Shown: piece by piece, positions 33,893 through 41,874 of the stretch
Numbering within the stretch: the first letter of the stretch is position 1
Layout: the number at the start of each line of letters is the position of its first letter
Assembly: GCA_002238865.1 (NCBI GenBank)
Contig: MPNE01000006.1
Span: 62,001-126,000 of the forward strand
Length of the DNA: 64,000 nt
Reading direction: 5' to 3'
From: Gemmatimonadetes bacterium bin94
Lineage (GTDB): Bacteria; Gemmatimonadota; Gemmatimonadetes; Longimicrobiales; Gaopeijiaceae
The notes under the pieces: model-generated
Databases searched by the model: none
Told to the model about the DNA's origin: nothing
The model's input: the letters and a program-made list of their open reading frames with translations, nothing else
Program-made: the position numbers and the translations under genes

Positions 33893-35751
33893 CGCGCCGG
33901 GTCTCCGGCGCCGCGCGGGGCGAAAGCGAGGAGCAGGTTGCCCGGCATCTGGTTGAACGTCCCGTAGCCGCTGTTCACGAACAGCATGCCGAGGGCGACG
34001 ACGGGCCCCGGCCCATCGATCGCGCCGCCCCTTGCCGGCACACCGTTGGTGGACTCCGTGACCTCGGTGGTGTCGTATTCCCAGATGACGGCGCCGTCAT
34101 CGGTCGAATGGGCTCTGATGACACCGTCGAGGCCACCGGCGAATACGACGCCGTCGATCACGGTGACCGCGGCGGAGTTCGCCTCGTAGCAACGCTCCTT
34201 GTGCTCGCAGGCGTACTCCGGAAAGGGTGCGCGCCAGGCCACGCGGCCGTCGTCCAGGTCGAGTGCGTAGAGTCCGGGCGACGGCTCGTGATCGGGGTTG
34301 ATGTCCACGATCACCGATCCCCGGTCGGCGATCGGCGCGTACGCGTATTTGCCGTCGGTCGCCATTCCCCAGTGGATGCCTCCCAGGGCGCCACCCTTGC
34401 CGATCTGGGTGTCCCAGATGACCGCTCCCTCGTAGTCGGGATCGAGGGCCCACACCGTTCCGGACTTCTGTCCCGCGACAAGGATCTCCTCGCCATTCTC
34501 CCGGGTCACCAGCATGGGGGCCATCCCGAAGTCCAGGTCGGGGCCGGGTGGATTCGGGCAGTTCTCCCGGTAGCGGGCCGTCGTGCACGCCATGTTGAAA
34601 GCGTCGCCGTACACGGCCTGCAGGGACCACGCGAGCTCGCCCGTGTCGATGTCCAGCGCGATGATGGCGTCGCTGTGCTCTGTGGTGGGCCGCGTGTAAT
34701 TCTCGCCCGTGCCCGCGTACACGAGGCCCCGGTCGGGATCCACCGTGGGGCTCGACCACACCGGGGCTCCCGACGGTGCCCACATCGTCGTGCCGGCGCC
34801 GTTCCTTCCCGTCTCCTCCGCGTACTCCGGGATCACCCGGTGATACCACTGCACACCGCCCGTCATGGCGTCGAGCGACGCGACGGCTCCCGAAGCCGTG
34901 CAGCACTCGTAGCGGGGATCGCCCGAGGTGACGACCTCGAGTGACGAGATCGGCACGAACAGGCGCCCGTCGTACAGCGCCGGGCTGCCCGTGCCGTACG
35001 AGGTCGCGTGCCACCCGACCCGGTACTTCCAGATTACCGACCCGTCCATGACGTCGACGGCGTAGGCGTTGGTCCGTGCGTCGACGAACCAGGCGGTGGT
35101 GCGTCCTCCCGGCCCCACTCCGACGATGACCGCTCCCCGCACGGGCGCGTCCGCTTCGATGCCCCACCGGACACAGCCGGTGGCGGCGTCCAGGGCCATG
35201 ACCTCGCCGAGGGGCCCGGCGACCACCACGGCGTCACCCGCGACGGTCGGTTTTGCACGCATCTGTCCGGCGTCGGGGAAGGCGAATGCCCAGCGGAGTT
35301 CGAGGTCCGGGACTTCCCCTGCGTCCAACCCCGCGAGCTCCGGGGGCTGATAGCCGGTCCCCGCCAGGTTGCCGCCGAACCCCATCGACGAGATGGCGTC
35401 GAGGGCGAGTCCGGACCAGGTGCCGTCCTGGCAGAATGCCGCGTCGGGGAGAAGCTGCTCGGTATAGGACCGGCCGCTGAGGTACTCCGCCACACGGATC
35501 CGCTGCTCCGGGGTCAGCTCCGCTCCCTCCGCACGCATTACACCGTCTTCCAGCGCCGTCACGATCGCACGGGGAGACAGCTGGCGCAGCAGGGTGACGC
35601 CGGGCGAGCGCTCGTCGCCGGCGGGCGTGTGGCACTCCGCGCAACTGGTGCCGAAAACCCGAGCGCCTTCCTGAGCCTCCATGGTCGTGCATGCGACCAC
35701 CGAGGCCAGAGCCGCCACGGCCGCGACCGTGAAGACGCTGTCGTTCTTCAT
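33889..35751 (-). CDS. Lipoprotein with cytochrome c domain and PQQ-type beta-propeller
   Basis: A 620-residue quinohaemoprotein-like dehydrogenase. The lipobox SVVAC21 is followed by a cytochrome c domain with C37-A-E-C40-H41 and then a PQQ propeller. Signatures include ELRWAFAFPDAGQ, the adjacent cysteines of YECCTASGAVASLDA, and W-docking repeats such as LAWSLQAVYG and GSVIWKYRVGW. Haem first and propeller second is the order of polyvinyl-alcohol-dehydrogenase-type enzymes; the substrate here is unknown. The start at 35751 has GGAGGG seven bases upstream. It heads an operon with two paralogous secreted proteins and a DUF6152-like protein. A long structured leader precedes it. Confidence 0.86.
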   Translation of the reverse strand: MKNDSVFTVAAVAALASVVACTTMEAQEGARVFGTSCAECHTPAGDERSPGVTLLRQLSPRAIVTALEDGVMRAEGAELTPEQRIRVAEYLSGRSYTEQLLPDAAFCQDGTWSGLALDAISSMGFGGNLAGTGYQPPELAGLDAGEVPDLELRWAFAFPDAGQMRAKPTVAGDAVVVAGPLGEVMALDAATGCVRWGIEADAPVRGAVIVGVGPGGRTTAWFVDARTNAYAVDVMDGSVIWKYRVGWHATSYGTGSPALYDGRLFVPISSLEVVTSGDPRYECCTASGAVASLDAMTGGVQWYHRVIPEYAEETGRNGAGTTMWAPSGAPVWSSPTVDPDRGLVYAGTGENYTRPTTEHSDAIIALDIDTGELAWSLQAVYGDAFNMACTTARYRENCPNPPGPDLDFGMAPMLVTRENGEEILVAGQKSGTVWALDPDYEGAVIWDTQIGKGGALGGIHWGMATDGKYAYAPIADRGSVIVDINPDHEPSPGLYALDLDDGRVAWRAPFPEYACEHKERCYEANSAAVTVIDGVVFAGGLDGVIRAHSTDDGAVIWEYDTTEVTESTNGVPARGGAIDGPGPVVALGMLFVNSGYGTFNQMPGNLLLAFAPRGAGDPAR

Positions 35752-35842
35752 ATGCTGACCCTCCAATCGACCTGAGAACCTTCTGAAGCGGCACGGGGTG
35801 GGGTTGCCCGGTTGGGCGCCGCCCCGGACCACCCAAACGCGA

Positions 35843-35887
35843 GAAGCCCCCGGCGGTCCGGGAATATCCGGAGCCTCCGGGGGCTTC
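35843..35887 (-). promoter_or_regulatory. Strong hairpin in the leader of the PQQ operon (terminator or attenuator candidate)
   Basis: Perfect 11-base arms GAAGCCCCCGG (35843-35853) and CCGGGGGCTTC (35877-35887) enclose a loop that has its own TCCGG/CCGGA pairing. On the minus strand the stem is followed by TCTCGCGTTT, a weak T-rich tail. It ends about 90 bases before the PQQ gene start. Confidence 0.6.
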
Positions 35888-35892
35888 AGCAA

Positions 35893-35934
35893 CCTGAGGA
35901 GAAGCCCGCGTGTTCAACGGGACTACTCCTCAGG
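35893..35934 (-). promoter_or_regulatory. Second hairpin in the same leader
   Basis: Perfect nine-base arms CCTGAGGAG (35893-35901) and CTCCTCAGG (35926-35934) enclose a loop with an inner CCCG/CGGG pairing. It sits five bases from the first hairpin. The two could act in series, or alternative pairings between arms could exist. Confidence 0.55.
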
Positions 35935-36000
35935 TGCCTGAAACCGGCCGCAACCCGGCGCGAAGCCGCCTACGGCGCGAACGTTGGACCGTGATTCGGC

Positions 36001-36063
36001 TTAGTTGCCGAAGCGGCGATCGCTTGCCCTTGCCGAGTTGGGCTGGGTACTGGGACTAGTCAA
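36001..36063 (-). CDS. Candidate 20-residue leader peptide
   Basis: A TTG-initiated frame encodes MTSPSTQPNSARASDRRFGN and a TAA stop. It is preceded by AAGGAGGTGATC at 36067-36078, an almost perfect complement of the 16S rRNA 3' end. The peptide is Ser/Arg-rich, and I see no run of one amino acid as in classical attenuators. It lies between the minus-strand promoter and the two hairpins upstream of the PQQ operon. Whether it is translated is unproven. Confidence 0.4.
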   Translation of the reverse strand: MTSPSTQPNSARASDRRFGN

Positions 36064-36095
36064 GAGATCACCTCCTTGTTCAAAGGGTTCGACAT
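36060..36095 (-). CDS. Candidate 11-residue leader peptide overlapping the next
   Basis: ATG at 36095 encodes MSNPLNKEVIS and ends in TGA that overlaps the TTG of the next tiny frame (TTGA). The Shine-Dalgarno of the second frame lies inside this one, an arrangement typical of translational coupling. Short length makes chance a serious alternative. Confidence 0.3.
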   Translation of the reverse strand: MSNPLNKEVIS

Positions 36096-36151
36096 CGGGC
36101 GGGATTCCACATCCAGCTCGAAACCGCGCCGCCGCTCGGGCGGCTCGGGTT

Positions 36152-36181
36152 TGGTCCGGGGGACCGCCTGTAATGTATACT
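36152..36181 (+). promoter_or_regulatory. Candidate promoter of the amidohydrolase gene
   Basis: TTGGTC (36152-36157), an 18-base spacer and TATACT (36176-36181) lie about 115 bases before the start at 36298. The -10 overlaps that of a divergent minus-strand promoter at the palindrome GTATAC. Confidence 0.5.
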
Positions 36182-36201
36182 GACAGGTGCAGCCCGATCA
36201 A
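36174..36201 (-). promoter_or_regulatory. Candidate promoter of the leader and PQQ operon
   Basis: On the minus strand, TTGATC (36196-36201), a 16-base spacer and TATACA (36174-36179) point towards the tiny leader frames and the cytochrome c-PQQ gene. It overlaps the plus-strand -10, so the two promoters could exclude each other. Confidence 0.45.
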
Positions 36202-36297
36202 GAATATTCTGATCGGCGCCGCCCGACCCTTCCCGGCGCCGCTGCGCCCGGGTGGGCGCGGCCATGGATTCATCCGCCAATCGGGAGGAAGCTTGCA

Positions 36298-38091
36298 ATG
36301 CGAGGACGCACGCCGGTCGTATTCGAGGGGAACTTCCGCCATGTGCTCCCGGGGATCTGCGCGGCAGGCGTCGCCGCCGCCGTCGTGGCATGCGGCGGCC
36401 CGGCCGAACGCGATCTCGCCGACCTCGTGCTGGTGGGTGGTCCGGTGATTACCCTGGACGCGGACAGCCGTGTGGCCGAAGCCGTCGCGATTCGGGGCGG
36501 CCGGGTGGCGGCGGTCGGGACGGTGGAGGAGATCGAAGCCCTTGCGGGTCCCGGCACCGAACGCGTGGATCTCGCGGGCCGCGCCGTCACCCCCGGGCTG
36601 ATGGACGCGCACGTCCACTTCGCGAGCGGCGGCGCAAACCGGCTGTACCGCCTCGACCTGAGCTACCCGAACGTAGAGAACATCGGGGACGTGCAGCGCC
36701 TGGTCGCGGAGCAGGCCGCCAGTGTGGGCGAAGGCGAGTGGGTGCGGGGCGGGGGCTGGGACGAGGGCAAGCTGGACGAGCTGCGCTACATCCTGGCCTC
36801 CGATCTGGACGGGATCGCCGCCGGGCGGCCGGTGTGGCTGTCGCACACGATGGGTCACTACGGCGTGGCCAACTCGCTCGCGCTGGAGATGGCGGGGATC
36901 ACCGCCGACACCCCCGACCCTCCCGGTGGCACCATCGACAGGGACGCCGACGGTCGCCCCACCGGCGTCCTCAAGGAGTCCGCCCAGGGCCTCGTCTCGC
37001 GCCTCATTCCCGGTATCGGTCCGGACGAGCAGCGCGAGGGGATCCGTGCTCTGGCCGCCGCGTTCAACGCCGAATGCATGACGGGCGGCAAGGACCCGGG
37101 CATCGGCGCATCCACCTGGAACGCATATCGGGACGTGCTCGCCGACGGCGACCTCTCCGTCCGGATCTTCGCGCTCTGGCGGGGGCGCAGCGGCACCATC
37201 GAGGAGGTGCGCGACTACGCGGACAGCCTCGCGACCTTCACGAGGCCGTACGAGTCAACCGGCGACGACCACCTCATCGCGGGCGGGGTCAAGCTGTACA
37301 TCGACGGGAGCGGCGGTGCCCGCACGGCGTGGATGCACGACGACTGGAACCGGGAACTGACCGAAACCGACACCGGCAACCGCGGCTATCCCACCATGGA
37401 TCCCGACGAGCTTCGCCGGCGCTTCCGGGCCTATCACGACGCGGGCCTCCACGTCAGCATCCACTCCATCGGCGACCGTGGCATCGACTGGACGGTCGAC
37501 AGCTTCGTGGAGGCCCTCGAAGCCACCCCTGCGCGGGGGCTCCGGCACGGCATCATCCACTCCAACATCCCCACGGACAGGGCGCTGGACATCATGGCCG
37601 AACTCCAGCGGGATTGGGAAGCCGGCTATCCGGAGCCGTCCCCGTCCTTCACCTGGTGGATCGGCGACACCTACGCGGGCAACTTCGGACCCGACCGCGC
37701 GCTGCGCCTCAACCCCTTCCGGTCCTACCGGGAGCGCGGCATGATCTGGGCGAGCGGCTCCGACTACTTCGTCACGCCCTTCCCGGCCCGGTACGGCGTG
37801 TGGGCCTCGGTCGCCCGCCGGCCGCTGCTCGGGGTGTACGGCGAGGAACCGTACGGGACCGCCGAGTCCGTGGACGTCGAGACCGCCCTGCGCTCGTTCA
37901 CGACCTGGACGGCCCACCAGATGTTCCTGGAGGACAAGGTGGGGACGATCGAGCCCGGCAAGTACGCGGACCTGGCGGTGTGGGATCGTGATCCGCTGAC
38001 CGTACCGACCGACGAACTGCGCGACATGGCCTGCGAGATGACGGTCTTCAACGGGGAGGTCGTGTTCGAGCGGGAGGGGCGGGGGACGTGA
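36298..38091 (+). CDS. Amidohydrolase family 3 (YtcJ-like) lipoprotein
   Basis: Metal-dependent hydrolase of the amidohydrolase superfamily, 597 residues, exported as a lipoprotein (AAVVACGG). The metal-binding DAHVHF motif follows TPGLMDAHV, a further ligand region is seen in HVSIHSIGDRGID, and the final active-site aspartate lies in WASGSDYFVTPF. The C-terminal composite strand has GTIEPGKYADLAVWDRDP, which is standard for the family. Family members hydrolyse varied N-substituted amides; the substrate cannot be read from sequence. The start at 36298 is set by GGAGGAA at 36283-36289. It is convergent with the next gene after 24 bases. Confidence 0.88.
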   Translation: MRGRTPVVFEGNFRHVLPGICAAGVAAAVVACGGPAERDLADLVLVGGPVITLDADSRVAEAVAIRGGRVAAVGTVEEIEALAGPGTERVDLAGRAVTPGLMDAHVHFASGGANRLYRLDLSYPNVENIGDVQRLVAEQAASVGEGEWVRGGGWDEGKLDELRYILASDLDGIAAGRPVWLSHTMGHYGVANSLALEMAGITADTPDPPGGTIDRDADGRPTGVLKESAQGLVSRLIPGIGPDEQREGIRALAAAFNAECMTGGKDPGIGASTWNAYRDVLADGDLSVRIFALWRGRSGTIEEVRDYADSLATFTRPYESTGDDHLIAGGVKLYIDGSGGARTAWMHDDWNRELTETDTGNRGYPTMDPDELRRRFRAYHDAGLHVSIHSIGDRGIDWTVDSFVEALEATPARGLRHGIIHSNIPTDRALDIMAELQRDWEAGYPEPSPSFTWWIGDTYAGNFGPDRALRLNPFRSYRERGMIWASGSDYFVTPFPARYGVWASVARRPLLGVYGEEPYGTAESVDVETALRSFTTWTAHQMFLEDKVGTIEPGKYADLAVWDRDPLTVPTDELRDMACEMTVFNGEVVFEREGRGT

Positions 38092-38115
38092 TCGTCTCCG
38101 GAGCCCCGATCCCTG

Positions 38116-38796
38116 TCAGGCCGCCTTGTACAGCTTCCGGAACACCAGCGCGCTCACGAGCACCGCAACGGCGATCCAGATGCCGCCCCAGGTCGTGGTT
38201 GGTATGCCCGTCAGGTCGGCGAGCATGGCCGCGTCGGATTCGAGGTGGGGCCTGTCCAGGACGTCGCTCTTGATGTCCAGGATGGCGTAGAGGCAGCTGG
38301 TCAGCCCGAGTGCGGTGAGCACCACCCGGCTCGCCCCCGCTCCCAGCTTGCGTCCGGCGACGATCAGGGTCGTTCCGAAGGCCAGCCCGAAGAGGAGCCC
38401 GAACCCGTTGCGGACGTAGAGACCGGTGAGAAGGACGACGAGCACGCCGACGATGAGCACGATCAGGTGGTTCGGGATCCGTCGCGCGCTGACGGCCGCA
38501 AGGATGACGACTCCCCAGATGAGGCTGCCGAGATATCCTGCCGACAGCGTCAGGAACGCGTTGCCGCCGCCGCAGTAGCAGGCGCCGCCCTGGGCCGGAT
38601 CGAGGACGATTCGCTCGATGGTCCCGCCTGTCGAAACGGACGCGATGCCGTGGCTGATCTCGTGCAGCATGACCACGAAGATCTTGAGCGGGTAGATGAC
38701 CGGTGTGTCCCACAGGAACCACACGGCGGCGAAGTAGAGGGAAAAGCCGGCCAGGAAGGTCAGCTTGCGTCGGGCTTTGGATGGTTGTTCGGGCAT
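38116..38796 (-). CDS. M50B-like membrane metallopeptidase
   Basis: Integral membrane protein of 226 residues with six or so helices, similar to the M50B group of intramembrane or membrane-associated zinc peptidases. The zinc-binding HEISH sits in VVMLHEISHGIASVSTGG within the second helix. A conserved glycine-rich loop GGACYCGGGN and the segment LTLSAGYLGSLIWG follow, as in this family. The second metal ligand is less obvious. The start MPEQPSKARRK was chosen as giving a normal short basic N-terminus; an in-frame ATG at 38832 is possible. The gene is divergent from tlpA-like. Confidence 0.78.
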   Translation of the reverse strand: MPEQPSKARRKLTFLAGFSLYFAAVWFLWDTPVIYPLKIFVVMLHEISHGIASVSTGGTIERIVLDPAQGGACYCGGGNAFLTLSAGYLGSLIWGVVILAAVSARRIPNHLIVLIVGVLVVLLTGLYVRNGFGLLFGLAFGTTLIVAGRKLGAGASRVVLTALGLTSCLYAILDIKSDVLDRPHLESDAAMLADLTGIPTTTWGGIWIAVAVLVSALVFRKLYKAA

Positions 38797-38884
38797 GGTC
38801 GTTGTCCGGATGCCGGTGGTGGGTTTCTTCATTCTCTACGGGTTGCACCCCCGCGGTGTTCCGATGCGCCGGGCCGGGACATGG

Positions 38885-38913
38885 TTGGCGGGCCCGCGCC
38901 CGTTGGATAGCTT
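38885..38913 (+). promoter_or_regulatory. Candidate promoter of the TlpA-like gene
   Basis: TTGGCG (38885-38890), a 17-base spacer and TAGCTT (38908-38913) in the context TAGCTTGA. The start codon follows 37 bases later behind GGAGG. The -10 resembles those before aroQ and the PpiD-like gene. Confidence 0.55.
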
Positions 38914-38950
38914 GAAACGCTGCGGTTCCAAAGTCCACCAGGAGGTCCCA

Positions 38951-39475
38951 GTGAAGAAAAGCGCCATCGGGCTGCTCGCGACCCTTGGATGTCTGGCGTG
39001 CGAGGTCCCCGAATTCAAGCCCCTGGAGGTTGGCGACCCGGCCCCGGGGTTCGCCGCGACGACGCTCGACGGAGCCCCGGTGACGGGTGACGACCTGCTG
39101 GGTGCCCCCTACATGCTGAACATCTGGGCGACCTGGTGCGCTCCCTGCCGGGAAGAGATGCCGGAGCTGCAGGAGCTCCACAACGCCTATGCCGACCAGG
39201 GCTTCCGCGTGGTGGGCGTCAGCGTGGACGACAGGAGTTCGGCGGACCTCATCGGGGAGTTCACGGAGGAATTGCAGATCGGGTTCCCCATCTACCACGA
39301 TCCCTCGTGGGAGATCGTTGACGCGTACTCTCTGCTGGGTCTCCCGGGGTCGTTCCTGGTCGACGCCGAGGGGACGGTCGTCCGTAAATGGATGGGCCCC
39401 TTCCGTCCCATGGAGGAAGACGTCCAGGACGACGTGCGGGCGCTGCTCGGCGACGCGGAACCGGCGCAGCCGTAG
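38951..39475 (+). CDS. TlpA-family thioredoxin-like lipoprotein
   Basis: Periplasmic thiol-disulfide protein of 174 residues. The signal ends in a lipobox (LGCLAC17). The redox-active site is W62-C-A-P-C66 within MLNIWATWCAPCREEMPEL, the classic TlpA/ResA pattern. The cis-proline segment LGLPGSFLVDAEG is present. Such proteins reduce disulfides in apocytochromes or other exported proteins, which would suit the c-type cytochromes encoded nearby; that link is inference. GTG start with GGAGGT five bases upstream. Confidence 0.92.
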   Translation: MKKSAIGLLATLGCLACEVPEFKPLEVGDPAPGFAATTLDGAPVTGDDLLGAPYMLNIWATWCAPCREEMPELQELHNAYADQGFRVVGVSVDDRSSADLIGEFTEELQIGFPIYHDPSWEIVDAYSLLGLPGSFLVDAEGTVVRKWMGPFRPMEEDVQDDVRALLGDAEPAQP

Positions 39476-39496
39476 GAGCATCGTTGGCGATCCGCG

Positions 39497-41734
39497 ATGT
39501 CTGAGCACCCGCGTGCCGGCGCGGCGGACTCCGGTGAGGGCTCCAGGGTTGTAGTCGCGGGTCTCAGCCGCGACCTGGGGCTGGTCTCGGCGCTCGCAAT
39601 CGGGACCGGCACGATGATCGCGGCCGGGATCTTCACTCTGTCGGGGCTGGCGGTCGGTTACGTGGGAAGCGCGGCGATCGTGTCCTTCCTGCTGGCGGCG
39701 CTCGTGGCGGCGTTCACCGCGCTCACCTACTGCGAGTTCACCTCGATCTACCCCTTCTCGGGCGAGGGCTACCTCTACGCGCGGAAGACCTTTCCACCTC
39801 TGCTCGCGTACCTGGTGGGCTGGTGCCTCCTGCTCGGCTACGCGTCCTCGTGCGCCTTCTACATCGCGAGTCTGTCGAGCTACTTCAACGAGTTCATCTG
39901 GCACTTCGCGATCTCGGCGCTGCCCGGAATCATCTTCCTGGCCGCTCTCACACTCCTCAACATCAAGGGCACGAAGGAGAGCGGCACCTTCCAGATTGTC
40001 GTCACGGCGGCCAAGATCGTGCTGCTCATCTGGTTCATTGCGGGGGGAATGGGCAGCCTCGACGCGGCCACGCTCACCCAGCGCTTCAGCACCGACCTCC
40101 CGCTGATCGCGTCGACGGCCGCGCTCGTCTTCATCACCTTCTTCGGCTTCTCGGCCATCGCGGCCTCGGCGGGCGAGGTGATGAACCCGACGAAGACGAT
40201 CCCCCGGGCGATCTTCATCTCGATGATCGTGGTCACGGTGCTGTACTCCCTGGTGGTGCTCGTCGTGGTCGTGGCCGACCTGACCGAGTACACCGAAGCG
40301 GCCATGGGGGTGGCCGCGCGTGCTTTCCTGGGGCCGATCGGGGGCATGGTGATCGTCGGCGGCGCGATCTTCTCGATGATCTCGGCGTCCAACGCGTCCA
40401 TCCTGGCGGGATCGCGCGTCGCGCTCGCGATGAGCCAGCTGCGGCACCTGCCCGGTGTCGTCGGCAGGATCGGTGCCCGCACGCAAACGCCCTTCGTCGC
40501 GTTGCTGGCCGTGGGCGGAGCGATCGGTGTTTTCGCGCTGCTGCTCCCGCTTGAGTCGCTCGCGCACTTCGCGAACCTGGTCCTGTTGCTGGCCCTCTGC
40601 TTCGTCAACGCGGCGCTGATCGTCCACCGTCGCCGCTTCCCGGAGATGGAGCGGCCCTTCCGGGTCCCCCTGGTCCCGCTGGTGCCCGCGCTGGGAATCG
40701 CCGCCAACCTGTACCTGATCCTGCAGATCCCGGTTCAGGGACACCTGCAGCCACTGCTTCTGGCCATCCTGGCGCTGGCGCTGGGGCTCTTCGGCTACGC
40801 GGCCTGGCGGGGCACGCGCTTCGAGGTCCCCGCTCCGGCGGGCCCCGGTTCCAGAATCGTGGCCCTGCGGGCGTCACCCAGGGAGGGAGCCTTCCGGATC
40901 CTGCTGCCCGTCCACAATCCCCAAACGGCAGAGACCCTGGTGCGGCTGGCGGCCTCTATCGCGAAGCCCAGGGATGGCGAGATCACCCTGCTGCGCGTCG
41001 TTCAGGTTCCCGAACAGCTCCCGCCGGAGCTGGCGCGCGCGTCCATCGAGGGCGAAGAGGAAGTGCTGGAGCGCCTGCAGGCGCTGGAGGGCGAACTCGG
41101 GGTGCCGATCACGACGGAGGTCCGGGTCGGACACAACGTGGGCCGCGCGGTGCTGGAATCTGCTCGCGAGGACCGGTCGCACCTGATCCTCCTGGGCTGG
41201 AAGGGCTTCACGACCACGGCCAGAAAGATCCTGGGCGAGGTCACCGACGACGTAGTCCGGCTCGGACGCGCCGATATCATGCTGGTGAAGTTCGGGCCCG
41301 AGCGGGCGGTTCCGCGGCGGATCCTGCTGCCGACGGCCGGTGGCCTCCACTCCCGAAAGGCCAAGGGCTACGCGCTGGGCATGACCGAAGCCGGGGAGGG
41401 ACGGCTGACGCTGGCGTCGGTGATTCCTGGGGGCGCCCCGGACGGCAAGTGGGGAGAGGAAGGGGAACGGCTCGCCGAGGAGCGCGCCGAGTTGCCGGAG
41501 GAAGCGTCGGTGGGCACGCGCGTGATCGCCGGGCCGGGCGTCGTGGAGGGGGTGGTCGCGGCCGCCGCCGACTTCGACGCGGTGATGGTGGGGGCGTCGG
41601 GCGACAGCTTCTCCAGCCGGATCCTTTTCGGGACGATTCCGGAGCGGATCGCGCGGGAAGCCCCCGGCACCGTGATCGTCCTGAAGAGCCACGACCGGGT
41701 GCGGGCGTTCGTGGGGCGGGTGGCGGCGGACTGA
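39497..41734 (+). CDS. APC-superfamily amino acid permease with two C-terminal Usp domains
   Basis: A 745-residue protein. Residues 20-440 form a 12-helix APC transporter. Helix 1 carries the broken-helix motif GTGTMIAAGIF, helix 6 region reads FITFFGFSAIAASAGEV, and ASNASILAGSRV follows, all typical of amino acid-polyamine-cation permeases. Residues 455-590 and 595-740 are two universal stress protein-like domains (ILLPVHNPQTAETLVRLA, HLILLGWKGF, VMVGASGDSFSSRILFG). Fused Usp domains occur in several bacterial APC proteins and may sense nucleotides. Transported substrate unknown. The start lies 22 bases after the tlpA-like stop. Confidence 0.87.
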   Translation: MSEHPRAGAADSGEGSRVVVAGLSRDLGLVSALAIGTGTMIAAGIFTLSGLAVGYVGSAAIVSFLLAALVAAFTALTYCEFTSIYPFSGEGYLYARKTFPPLLAYLVGWCLLLGYASSCAFYIASLSSYFNEFIWHFAISALPGIIFLAALTLLNIKGTKESGTFQIVVTAAKIVLLIWFIAGGMGSLDAATLTQRFSTDLPLIASTAALVFITFFGFSAIAASAGEVMNPTKTIPRAIFISMIVVTVLYSLVVLVVVVADLTEYTEAAMGVAARAFLGPIGGMVIVGGAIFSMISASNASILAGSRVALAMSQLRHLPGVVGRIGARTQTPFVALLAVGGAIGVFALLLPLESLAHFANLVLLLALCFVNAALIVHRRRFPEMERPFRVPLVPLVPALGIAANLYLILQIPVQGHLQPLLLAILALALGLFGYAAWRGTRFEVPAPAGPGSRIVALRASPREGAFRILLPVHNPQTAETLVRLAASIAKPRDGEITLLRVVQVPEQLPPELARASIEGEEEVLERLQALEGELGVPITTEVRVGHNVGRAVLESAREDRSHLILLGWKGFTTTARKILGEVTDDVVRLGRADIMLVKFGPERAVPRRILLPTAGGLHSRKAKGYALGMTEAGEGRLTLASVIPGGAPDGKWGEEGERLAEERAELPEEASVGTRVIAGPGVVEGVVAAAADFDAVMVGASGDSFSSRILFGTIPERIAREAPGTVIVLKSHDRVRAFVGRVAAD

Positions 41735-41874
41735 GCGATCCGTACTCGCGGGGCGCCCCGATGCCCAGGCGGGGGCGACCCCGGCCGCTGGCAAGTCGCT
41801 ACCTTGGTTTCTGAACCGGACCGGCGAGAAAATGCCGGCATGGCCCGCATTTCAGCGTTGGAGAGACGACCATC

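Noticed and set aside
36067-36078. GATCACCTCCTT on the plus strand, identical to a 16S rRNA 3' end
   Set aside because: Flanking sequence is not rRNA; it is the complement of a strong Shine-Dalgarno on the minus strand.
35843-36100. tmRNA, SRP RNA or RNase P RNA in the structured leader
   Set aside because: None of the conserved core sequences of those RNAs is present and the tiny ORF does not resemble a tmRNA tag.
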